Of a DNA stretch of 6,595 nucleotides, positions 1 to 6,423 are shown piece after piece. The first letter of the stretch is position 1, and each line of letters begins with the position of its first letter. The DNA comes from Deltaproteobacteria bacterium (GTDB lineage: Bacteria; Bdellovibrionota_C; UBA2361; OMII01). The position numbers and the translations under genes are program-made. The DNA is taken from the NCBI GenBank assembly GCA_023262305.1, contig JALRCK010000112.1, positions 1-6,595 on the forward strand, given 5' to 3'. The notes under the pieces were generated by a model. The model was not told the origin of the DNA, did no database searches, and saw only the letters and a list, made by a program, of their open reading frames with translations.

Positions 1-358
1 CTTTCCCTACGTGTTCGGCAAAGTCTCAGAGCGGGGAATCGCTTACGTTCATGTGATCCAGCCTCGCAGTTCAGGCGCTGGGGGAGGGGATTCGGTGGTG
101 CAGAATGTTCCTGACACGGCTGAGCTCTTCCGCTCGGCCTTTAAGGGAGCGTTTCTCTCCGCTGGAGGCTTCAACGCTGAGAGCGCCAAAGAAGGTGTTG
201 AGGCGGGGCTTGCGGATGCTGTCGCGTTCGGGCGGTTCTTTATCTCTAATCCTGACCTTCCTCGGAAGATTAAGGAGGGCGTCGCGTTTACGCCCTATGA
301 TAGAAGTACCTTCTATGGTGGAAGTGAAAAGGGGTATACCGATTACCCCGGTGCCTAA
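1..358 (+). CDS. Old yellow enzyme family NADH:flavin oxidoreductase, C-terminal part (5' end outside window)
   Basis: This is the C-terminal third (about 118 codons, frame starting at base 2) of an FMN-dependent ene-reductase of the OYE/NemA type. Such enzymes use NAD(P)H to reduce activated C=C bonds, and some also reduce nitro or nitrate-ester compounds, in the cytoplasm. Visible hallmarks are the loop SAGGF (158-172), which in OYE binds the FMN phosphate; the strand ADAVAFGRFFISNPDL, whose Phe-Gly-Arg (227-235) also contacts that phosphate; and the family C-terminal signature YDRSTFYGG followed by GYTDYP just before the stop. The reading frame stays open to the left edge and there is no plausible start here, so it is a fragment by windowing, not by mutation. 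It ends with TAA at 356-358, 4 bp from the stop of the convergent dehydratase. The family call is firm; the substrate cannot be told from this part. Confidence 0.93.
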   Translation, partial: FPYVFGKVSERGIAYVHVIQPRSSGAGGGDSVVQNVPDTAELFRSAFKGAFLSAGGFNAESAKEGVEAGLADAVAFGRFFISNPDLPRKIKEGVAFTPYDRSTFYGGSEKGYTDYPGA

Positions 359-368
359 CCGGTTAGGC
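353..368. repeat. Perfect 16-bp palindrome holding both convergent stop codons
   Basis: GCCTAACCGGTTAGGC is its own reverse complement. It carries the TAA of the flavin oxidoreductase (356-358) and, on the other strand, the TAA of the dehydratase (365-363). In RNA from either strand it can fold as a 6-bp stem (GCCTAA/TTAGGC) with a CCGG tetraloop. It could act as a bidirectional transcript-end hairpin. No T-run follows on either side, so a classical intrinsic terminator is not shown. Confidence 0.6.
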
Positions 369-1286
369 GCCCAGCTTCTGGGCGTATTCCTCTAATTGGC
401 GTGGTGTTGTCGTAACCCCGCCACACGCGATGACAAGAACGGAATCGAAGCCTAGAAGCGCGGGATCCTTCTCGTATGCGACAGCAAGCGCCGCACCACA
501 TGCCGGCTCTAAAACAATTCGGTGGTCGTCTATAAAGCGTAGGCATGCTCTAACCGCTTGGGCGTCTGACACCACAACGCTTCGAATGTCGTGCTCCTTG
601 GTGTAAGCGAATGCTTGTTCCGCTACCTTTTTCGCCCCCAGGGATGTCGCGATGGATGTGATGGCGGGGAGCTCTATCCTCTCGCCTGCGTGAAGCGATT
701 GGTGAAGGGAGTCGGCTCCCGTGGTCTCAACCGCGACCACTGGCACGTGAGCCAAGCCATTTCGCCGCAATCCTTCAACGACACCGCAGAGTAAGCCGCC
801 GCCACCGACACAGGTGATAACTGCCTGTGGCCTAATTCCCGCTTGAACGACCTCGTCGATTACCGTCGCGTGTCCGCTCCATATTCTGGGGTGATCGAAT
901 GGATGAAGAAACGCGTCCTGCTCAGTTACCATTGAGAGGGCGAGTTCGTTAGCCTCCTGCCATGAGACTCCGTGGGTAATCACCTCCGCGTTCTCCCTTC
1001 GAATCATCTCTTTCGCTCGTGAGGTCGTTGATTCTGGCACAACCACTACAACTGGCACCTTAAGCATGCGACCCGCGTACGCGACCGCGAGTCCCGCGTT
1101 TCCTCCGGACGATGATATGAAGCGTTGTGCTCCACGCGACGCATGCTCTTCACACAGCAAGCCTATTCCCCGAATCTTAAATGAGCCGGAAGGCTGAAGC
1201 GCGTCGAGCTTCACGAATACCGATCTCTCGGCGGCGGAACTCAAGGGACGCGATTCGATACATGGAGTGTTGATAGAAAGAGTCAT
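363..1286 (-). CDS. PLP-dependent L-serine/L-threonine dehydratase, SDS-like (fold type II)
   Basis: This 307-residue cytoplasmic PLP enzyme should deaminate serine to pyruvate and/or threonine to 2-oxobutyrate. The family motifs are all present. PSGSFKIRG holds the Schiff-base lysine (K37). SSSGGNAG (58-65) is the loop that grips the substrate carboxylate, with N63. VGGGG (160-164) is the PLP-phosphate glycine loop. LEPACGAALA (259-268) follows, and CGG near the end carries C288, equivalent to the cysteine that contacts the PLP pyridine nitrogen in mammalian serine dehydratase. There is no ACT regulatory domain, and the length fits the single-domain SDS/SDSL group, not biosynthetic IlvA. The ATG at 1286 is well supported: the N-terminal residues align with the family start, and an in-frame TGA lies six codons upstream. 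No Shine-Dalgarno sequence precedes it. The gene stands alone, divergent from the carbon-uptake operon. Serine versus threonine preference is unresolved. Confidence 0.93.
   Translation of the reverse strand: MTLSINTPCIESRPLSSAAERSVFVKLDALQPSGSFKIRGIGLLCEEHASRGAQRFISSSGGNAGLAVAYAGRMLKVPVVVVVPESTTSRAKEMIRRENAEVITHGVSWQEANELALSMVTEQDAFLHPFDHPRIWSGHATVIDEVVQAGIRPQAVITCVGGGGLLCGVVEGLRRNGLAHVPVVAVETTGADSLHQSLHAGERIELPAITSIATSLGAKKVAEQAFAYTKEHDIRSVVVSDAQAVRACLRFIDDHRIVLEPACGAALAVAYEKDPALLGFDSVLVIACGGVTTTPRQLEEYAQKLGA
368..384 (+). terminator. Candidate stem-loop downstream of the flavin oxidoreductase
   Basis: CGCCCAG-CTT-CTGGGCG forms a perfect 7-bp GC-rich stem with a 3-nt loop, starting 10 nt after the oxidoreductase stop codon. 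The following bases (TATTCCTCTAATT) are only moderately T-rich, so it may be a weak or factor-assisted terminator or an RNA-stabilising 3' hairpin. The same bases encode the last residues of the dehydratase on the other strand. The stem shares one base with the 353-368 palindrome, so the two hairpins compete slightly. Confidence 0.35.
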
Positions 1287-1295
1287 GATAGGGGA

Positions 1296-1301
1296 ATCGT
1301 A
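1296..1301 (-). promoter_or_regulatory. Candidate -10 element of the dehydratase gene
   Basis: On the minus strand this reads TACGAT, a 4/6 match to TATAAT including the key T, A and final T. It ends 9 nt before the ATG, so transcription would begin only a few bases upstream of the start codon. The sequence 17 bp further upstream (TTCGCC) is a poor -35. This would suit an activator-dependent promoter, and the 1322-1348 dyad sits at the right place for a regulator. It is an inference from sequence only. Confidence 0.3.
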
Positions 1302-1321
1302 TCATCAGACTAAGAGGTGGC

Positions 1322-1348
1322 GAATCCTCTAACTTCCGATGAGGATTC
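1322..1348. promoter_or_regulatory. 8-bp inverted repeat, candidate operator
   Basis: GAATCCTC, then 11 nt, then GAGGATTC: the two 8-bp arms are perfect reverse complements. The dyad centre lies about 46 bp upstream of the predicted dehydratase transcript start, overlapping the -35 position. That is a usual place for a dimeric regulator. It has no T-run and sits outside coding sequence, so an operator is more likely than a terminator. The regulator is not in the window. Confidence 0.4.
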
Positions 1349-1663
1349 ATCAAGATAGGTTATCGTATCGTTTTGTTGGCGGTTCTCTGACTTTACGTTT
1401 TTTCGTTGGATTTGCTTGGGAATCTTCGAACAACGCCTATGGTTGAGCCCGCCCAAACTACCCTGATGTAGCCCAGGTATCACAAGGAGTTCTATATTTT
1501 TAATCAGATACAACCTAGCGGTCGGACTAGAGTAATTAGCCGCTGAATCCATCTCCTCTTACGAGCCTAGTTGACTAGCACACAACACGGGCGTAGCCTC
1601 CGCACTATCGACCCAGCCGAGCCATAGCCTTTTTTAAGCAACGACTAGACTCGACTTAAGGCC

Positions 1664-1672
1664 TGATAAATT
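1664..1672 (+). promoter_or_regulatory. Candidate extended -10 promoter of the sulP-dabA-dabB operon
   Basis: TGATAAATT fits the extended -10 pattern TG-N-(hexamer) with hexamer TAAATT (4/6 to TATAAT). It starts the only strongly AT-rich stretch upstream of the operon. Initiation would fall near 1679-1680, leaving a leader of roughly 32 nt. No good -35 is present at 16-18 bp, which extended -10 promoters can tolerate. A second possibility is TTGACT (1571-1576) with TAGCCT 17 bp downstream. Neither is verified. Confidence 0.3.
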
Positions 1673-1711
1673 TATTTATTAGCTCTCAAAGTTACAGTTT
1701 TTGGAGTTGTT

Positions 1712-3382
1712 ATGGAGAAGCGTTCGGCGGCTTTTACGCCCGTGCCATCCTTTGTTCCTTCCGATGGTGTAAAAGGTTTCAAAGAAAATTTACGAAATGA
1801 GATAACCTCTGGTTTGCTGGTATCGCTGATAGCGCTTCCTCTCTGCTTGGGGATCGCGATGGCGAGTGGATTTCCCGCGTTTGGTGGCTTGATTACTGCC
1901 ATCGTTGGCGGTCTTGTTGTGGCCCCACTGTGTGGCTCTCAACTCTCAATAAAAGGCCCCGCAGCGGGTCTTATTGCTATCGCGATTGCGTCAGTCGAAA
2001 CGCTCGGCCAAGGGGATGATTTCGCTGGATATCGATACACTCTGGCTGTGCTAGCGGTAGCGGCGCTCTTGCAGATGTTGTTCGCGTTTCTGAAGTTCGG
2101 ACGTTTTGGCGATTTCTTTCCCGCCTCGGTGGTTCATGGGATGCTTGCGGCGATCGGCGTTATTATCTTTTCTAAGCAGATTCACCCCTTACTAGGGGTG
2201 AAACCTCTGAGCCAACATCCTATCGATCTACTTCTTGAGATTCCCCACTCGTTAGTAGTCATGAACCCGCGCGTCGCGCTGGTCGGTGTGACGAGTGTTT
2301 TGATAGTTGTGCTCGCTCCCATGCTTTTGGGCAAGCTCTCCAAGTACTTTCCGGGCCCGCTCCTCGCTGTGCTCGCTGGCATCTGTTTCTGTCTCTCCTT
2401 CGACTTCGCCCAGCCTCATAACTACACTTGGTATACGAGAGAGTACGCGCTGGATGACAAGTTTTTGGTGAACCTTCCGAGTAACTTTGTGGCGGGACTG
2501 ACCTTCCCAGACTTCTCTAAAGTCTTCTCCTCAGCCTCCATTCATTTCATCATTATGTTTTCGTTGATTGGCTCAATAGAGTCCCTTCTTACAGTTAAGG
2601 CTGTTGACTCAGTGGACCCGTATAAACGCCGAGCGAATCTGAACAAAGACCTCATGGCTGTTGGATTTGGTAACTTTATCCTCTCCATGATAGGTGGTCT
2701 TCCGATGATCGCCGAAGTCGTCCGTTCATACGCGAACGTCAGCTATGGAGCCAAGACTCGTTGGTCGAATTTTATGCATGGCGCGTGGCTCTTGCTCTTT
2801 GCGCTCGCCCTGGCTGACATTATACATCTCGTGCCGGTTGCCGCTTTAGCCGGCGTACTGTGTGTTACTGGATATCGTCTAGCGGCCCCGATTCACTTCA
2901 AGCACTGTAGGGAGATAGGAGTTGAGCAGCTGATTGTTTTTCTCTCAACCATTGTGGCTACGCTTTTCACGGACCTCCTGATTGGGGTGGTCATCGGTGT
3001 AGTGGTGCAATACATGTGCTGCATCATGCTGGGCGCGCCTATCTCCTCGTTAGTAACTCCGGTCGCACGGGCACGGAAGGCGACGGAGGGGCACAAGGTC
3101 ATCATACTTCCAACGACGTGCTTCTTCGGTAACATGATAAGTTTCAAACGGGTCGTTACCTCTATCTCTGATGGGGTGATTGAGCTCGATTTCACTCACA
3201 CGGCGCATGTCGATCACAGCTTTATGCAAGAGGTGCGTGCCTTGGAGCGCGATCGAAGCGCGAAGGGTGGAAAGGTTATCCTCCGGGGTCTCGACCGCCT
3301 CATTCCTGTTAGTGAGCACCACGCCGCGAGCCGGTATGTTCGAGGCGAAAATTTTATGGGGCAGCCGGCGGTAAGTCGTTAA
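1712..3382 (+). CDS. SulP-family anion transporter with C-terminal STAS domain (candidate bicarbonate importer)
   Basis: This 556-residue inner-membrane protein belongs to the SulP (SLC26-like) family of anion transporters and symporters. A short polar N-terminus leads into the first membrane segment (about 34-52, ALPLCLGIA). Next come the conserved GPAAG of the third segment (82-86), the FFPASVVHGM signature (135-144), and further hydrophobic helices to about residue 440. A cytoplasmic STAS domain spans about 463-540, with the strand-loop IELDFTHTAHVDHS (490-503) at the usual regulatory position. The start is set by GGAG (1703-1706), 5 nt before the ATG. It is the first gene of the operon, 21 bp ahead of dabA. 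Members of this SulP clade have been linked to bicarbonate uptake, and some carry fused carbonic anhydrases; this one has no such fusion. The position beside DabA makes bicarbonate the leading substrate, but sulfate or another anion cannot be excluded by sequence. Confidence 0.93.
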   Translation: MEKRSAAFTPVPSFVPSDGVKGFKENLRNEITSGLLVSLIALPLCLGIAMASGFPAFGGLITAIVGGLVVAPLCGSQLSIKGPAAGLIAIAIASVETLGQGDDFAGYRYTLAVLAVAALLQMLFAFLKFGRFGDFFPASVVHGMLAAIGVIIFSKQIHPLLGVKPLSQHPIDLLLEIPHSLVVMNPRVALVGVTSVLIVVLAPMLLGKLSKYFPGPLLAVLAGICFCLSFDFAQPHNYTWYTREYALDDKFLVNLPSNFVAGLTFPDFSKVFSSASIHFIIMFSLIGSIESLLTVKAVDSVDPYKRRANLNKDLMAVGFGNFILSMIGGLPMIAEVVRSYANVSYGAKTRWSNFMHGAWLLLFALALADIIHLVPVAALAGVLCVTGYRLAAPIHFKHCREIGVEQLIVFLSTIVATLFTDLLIGVVIGVVVQYMCCIMLGAPISSLVTPVARARKATEGHKVIILPTTCFFGNMISFKRVVTSISDGVIELDFTHTAHVDHSFMQEVRALERDRSAKGGKVILRGLDRLIPVSEHHAASRYVRGENFMGQPAVSR

Positions 3383-3403
3383 TCCACGAAGTGAGGAGAC
3401 GTT

Positions 3404-6400
3404 ATGGGCTCATCTCACGCTGAATCAAGTGAGGGTCTCGGGCTTGCTGGGATTATTGAGGAGATAGCACACTACCTCCCCACGCAGGGTCCGATAAAGA
3501 CATTCGTTCACCACAATACGCTCCACCACTTTGAGGATCTCGATTTTTTTGACGCGCTTGATGCGGCCGCTGATATCTACGGGGCAAATACGGCGTTGCC
3601 CGAGGCGACGTACCAGAGATTTCTAGAGCAGGGGCGTATCACCCACGGAGACATCAACCGAGCGCTACAGGAGGACGGATTAGAGGGAGTCCCTTGGATT
3701 TATGGCATTTCGAAGCGAAAGATCGTGAGGTCACTACTCTTCTCAGCGCCTGTTCCTCTCACCGCTGAGACGTTACGATGGAGACTCTTAGAGAAGCACT
3801 ACCTAGATCGATTCCATCGGGAGGTCTCTCCAGCCAAGATTAAGCATATCAAAGAGTCAGACATCGCGGTGCCAGAGGCGACTTTGCGCCAGTGGCTCGC
3901 TGCGTACGAGGATCTCGTTCGAGATTGGAAGCAGCCATGGCTGCACGAATTAGTGCGGGCACGCGAGCTAGCTCACAATCCAGCCGAGAGCTGGTCTCCC
4001 CAAGACTCACTCCGTCTCTTGTGGATCGCCGCTATCATCTTCGCCAGAGAGGTGCTCACCTTAAATCCTCGCTACGGCGCCAATCACCATCCACAGCATC
4101 AGAACACACAGGTCGAGGAGCTTATAAATCCCTACCTGATCAAGTTTACCAGCTCTTTCCTCGATAGTGGACTTGCGCACCTTTCGCCTGTAGATCGAAC
4201 CCACGGATTGCTTGAAGCCTTCCTCCACCACATGAGTAACGCGTCGCTATCACGCCCTGCGTGGCTGCGAGGTGATCTTCAAGCGTTCAAGGACAAATCA
4301 AGTGAGTATGTTATAGCCGCCATACTTGCGAAGCGGGGGGTCGAAGGTGCCCGGGTCAAGCCGTTTTTGCTTCGAAAGGCGCTCGTCCTGAAGGGGTGGG
4401 GTGGGCTTGTTCATCAGAGTGAGCTAAAGGTAGCGGGAATATCACACACCGCATCTGTGGCTGAGTTTCTGGCAGTAAGGCTCATACTGGAGTCGCTCGC
4501 TGAGAGCTACCTAGAGGAGCACCCATATCTCAAGACAGACCAGTCGGAACGGCCGTTTGAGTTAAATCGGCCCGGCGTTGCTGATGTGCATGACGAACAA
4601 ACTCGAATTCGGACGACCGCCTATCACCTCTTTCACGCGTTCCAGCTCTTTCCAGTGGCGGGCAGCGAGCTCCTGCGGTTGAGCTCAGAGGAGCGTGCTG
4701 AGTTGGTGCGAATCATCAATGATTTTGACAGCCCGCATCGGCTGCGAGTGTGGCAGAAGGGGTATGAGTGGAACCTCTATGCGCGTGCAGGGGTCGCCCT
4801 GACTCACAACAATCGTGAGCGCAACAAAAAGGAGCGAGTTCGAGAGCCGGTGTGCCAACTCGTATGTTGCATCGATGATCGCGAGGAATCGTTCCGTCGT
4901 TACATTGAGGAGCTGAGCGAGGATTATGAAACCTTTGGAACTGCCGGCTTTTTTGGAGTTGATGCTGAGTTCCATAGCTTATACGAGCGCCCAGCACCGT
5001 TCTGTCCCGTCAATGTAGTGCCAACCCACCACATCGAGATTCGGCCTAAGAAGGGGTCTGAGCAGAGGTTGTTCGGACTTCAAAAGATTCATACCTTGCG
5101 GTCCGAGCTTGATATGTTTGTTGAGAGCCACTCGCGGTCGCTCATTCGCGGATGGTTGCTTGCCCTAGGTGGGCTCGTCGCGTTGTTCCCGCTCTCTCTT
5201 TCAACGCTAGCTCCACGGTGGACTCATCGATTCCAACTTTTTCTAAAGAGAGCGCTTCTCAATCCAGCTGATGAAAGTGCGATCATCTTCGCGCAAGAGG
5301 ATGATCCGGTCGGAGAGGGGCGCTTCACCCTCGATGAGATGGCGCATCGAGTCAGGACGCTCCTGGTATCAACGGGTCTTTCAAAGCGGATCGCTCCCCT
5401 CGTAGTGATCATGGGGCATGGTTCGTTCAGCACTAACAACCCGTTTCGGTCTGCATATGATTGCGGCGCATGTGGCGGACGACCAGGGCGAATGAATCCG
5501 CGGGTATTCGCCGCCATGGCCAATCGAAAGGATGTGCGAGCCAAACTTCGCGAGATGGGAATCGACATTCCGGACAAGGCGACATTTCTTGGGGCCTTTC
5601 ACAACACATGTACTGACGAAGTCGAGTACTTTGATGCCGAATGCCTCACGGATCTGAATACAAAAATATTCGATGCTTTTAGGGTCGATGTCGAAAAGGC
5701 GCGAGCTCGTAATGCACTTGAGCGATGTCGTCGATTCGACGATACCAAGGTGTCGACGGTTGAGCAGGCCATAGCACACGTTGAGTCGCGGGCTCACCAC
5801 ATAGCACAGCCGCGACCAGAGTACGGGCACGCCACCAATTCGTTGTGTTTTGTGGGTAGGAGAGAGGTTACGCGTGGATTGTTCCTTGATCGAAGGGCGT
5901 TTCTCGTTTCCTACGACAAGAGCGTTGACCCAGACCTTATGATGCTGCGCACGTTGCTACGAGCGGTAGTCCCTGTATGTATGGGAATAAACCTAGAGTA
6001 CCTCTTCTCGGCTATCGATAACCAGAAGTACGGCGCAGGGACAAAGTTGCCGCATAACGTGACATCATTGCTTGGTTTGATGACAGGATATTGTAGCGAT
6101 CTTCGCACTGGACTTCCCGCACAAATGATTGAGATCCACGAGCCCGTGCGGTTACTGTTTGTGATTGAGCATGAGCCAGCACAGCTCATTGAGCTCTTCG
6201 AGCTTGAGCCGCAGATAGCCAAGGTAATCAAAAACAGGTGGGTCTCCTTGATGACCTACTCTGCTGAGACAAATTCCATCCACTACTTCGATCACACCGG
6301 CTCATTCGTACCATTTGAGGAGCAGGCTGCCGAGGTAAGATCTATTCCGTCGTCCTACCCCTGGGTGATTGGGAAGCGTGAGCACCTTGATTTCCCATTA

Positions 6401-6409
6401 ATTAGGTAA
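3404..6409 (+). CDS. dabA: DabA, zinc-dependent inorganic carbon accumulation subunit (DUF2309)
   Basis: DabA is the carbonic-anhydrase-like subunit of the DAB complex. With membrane partner DabB it converts CO2 to bicarbonate in one direction, driven by a cation gradient, on the inner face of the membrane. The N-terminal family motif FVHHNTLHHFEDL begins at residue 34. The zinc site is complete: CID (C489, D491) inside VCCIDDREES, then H672 in MGHGSF and C687 in DCGACGG. The spacings (two residues between Cys and Asp, 15 between His and Cys) equal those of C351/D353/H524/C539 in the Halothiobacillus enzyme. Also present are ETFGTAGFFG (509-518), RPEYG (804-808), and INLEYLFSAID with GAGTKLPHNV (862-886), all family signatures. 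A hydrophobic stretch lies at 584-603. At 1001 residues it is a long form, with the extra length mostly before C489. GAGGAG (3393-3398), 5 nt upstream, fixes the ATG. It is cotranscribed with the SulP gene by spacing. Confidence 0.97.
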   Translation: MGSSHAESSEGLGLAGIIEEIAHYLPTQGPIKTFVHHNTLHHFEDLDFFDALDAAADIYGANTALPEATYQRFLEQGRITHGDINRALQEDGLEGVPWIYGISKRKIVRSLLFSAPVPLTAETLRWRLLEKHYLDRFHREVSPAKIKHIKESDIAVPEATLRQWLAAYEDLVRDWKQPWLHELVRARELAHNPAESWSPQDSLRLLWIAAIIFAREVLTLNPRYGANHHPQHQNTQVEELINPYLIKFTSSFLDSGLAHLSPVDRTHGLLEAFLHHMSNASLSRPAWLRGDLQAFKDKSSEYVIAAILAKRGVEGARVKPFLLRKALVLKGWGGLVHQSELKVAGISHTASVAEFLAVRLILESLAESYLEEHPYLKTDQSERPFELNRPGVADVHDEQTRIRTTAYHLFHAFQLFPVAGSELLRLSSEERAELVRIINDFDSPHRLRVWQKGYEWNLYARAGVALTHNNRERNKKERVREPVCQLVCCIDDREESFRRYIEELSEDYETFGTAGFFGVDAEFHSLYERPAPFCPVNVVPTHHIEIRPKKGSEQRLFGLQKIHTLRSELDMFVESHSRSLIRGWLLALGGLVALFPLSLSTLAPRWTHRFQLFLKRALLNPADESAIIFAQEDDPVGEGRFTLDEMAHRVRTLLVSTGLSKRIAPLVVIMGHGSFSTNNPFRSAYDCGACGGRPGRMNPRVFAAMANRKDVRAKLREMGIDIPDKATFLGAFHNTCTDEVEYFDAECLTDLNTKIFDAFRVDVEKARARNALERCRRFDDTKVSTVEQAIAHVESRAHHIAQPRPEYGHATNSLCFVGRREVTRGLFLDRRAFLVSYDKSVDPDLMMLRTLLRAVVPVCMGINLEYLFSAIDNQKYGAGTKLPHNVTSLLGLMTGYCSDLRTGLPAQMIEIHEPVRLLFVIEHEPAQLIELFELEPQIAKVIKNRWVSLMTYSAETNSIHYFDHTGSFVPFEEQAAEVRSIPSSYPWVIGKREHLDFPLIR

Positions 6410-6414
6410 AGGAG
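6408..6414 (+). promoter_or_regulatory. Ribosome binding site of the third operon gene, overlapping the dabA stop
   Basis: AAAGGAG begins inside the dabA TAA (6407-6409). Its GGAG lies 9 nt before the ATG at 6424. The overlap of the Shine-Dalgarno with the upstream stop codon suggests translational coupling of the two subunits and supports the chosen start. Confidence 0.7.
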
Positions 6415-6423
6415 ACGATCTCC

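Larger units (their letters stand above)
1287..1711. other. Intergenic region between divergent genes
   Basis: These 425 bp contain no convincing protein or tRNA gene. The longest open frame (minus strand, 1552-1310, 80 codons) shows no recognisable domain and is rich in residues expected from random translation. The region carries control sequence for both sides: the dyad and repeated ATCGTATC (1296-1303 and 1362-1369) near the dehydratase, three copies of GACTAG (1525, 1573, 1643), a short palindrome-like CTAGT-TG-ACTAG (1567-1578), and an AT-rich stretch at 1667-1680 near the transporter gene. Confidence 0.6.

Noticed and set aside
105..395. 96-codon plus-strand frame over the end of the flavin oxidoreductase
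   Set aside because: It is an out-of-frame reading of a clearly homologous gene, rich in Arg, Ser and Leu and without any domain.
1285..1332. 15-codon plus-strand frame divergent from and overlapping the dehydratase start
   Set aside because: Too short to support, only a weak purine-rich site upstream, and its bases are already explained by the dehydratase start and promoter.
1310..1552. 80-codon minus-strand frame in the intergenic region
   Set aside because: No recognisable motif, no Shine-Dalgarno at its start, and its end runs into the dyad and promoter region of the dehydratase. It is treated as chance.
1561..1680. Possible tRNA or small RNA in the intergenic region
   Set aside because: I could not build a cloverleaf or a strong terminator-ended stem here. 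The only inverted match is a 5-bp arm pair (1567-1578), too short to argue for an RNA gene.
1712..3382. Annotating the transporter simply as a sulfate permease
   Set aside because: SulP membership does not fix the substrate. No sulfur-assimilation gene is nearby, while the next gene is DabA, so bicarbonate is the more economical guess.
5381..5830. 149-codon open frame on the minus strand inside dabA
   Set aside because: It lies antisense to the most conserved part of DabA (zinc His and Cys), has no recognisable domain, and is explained by the codon pattern of the real gene.
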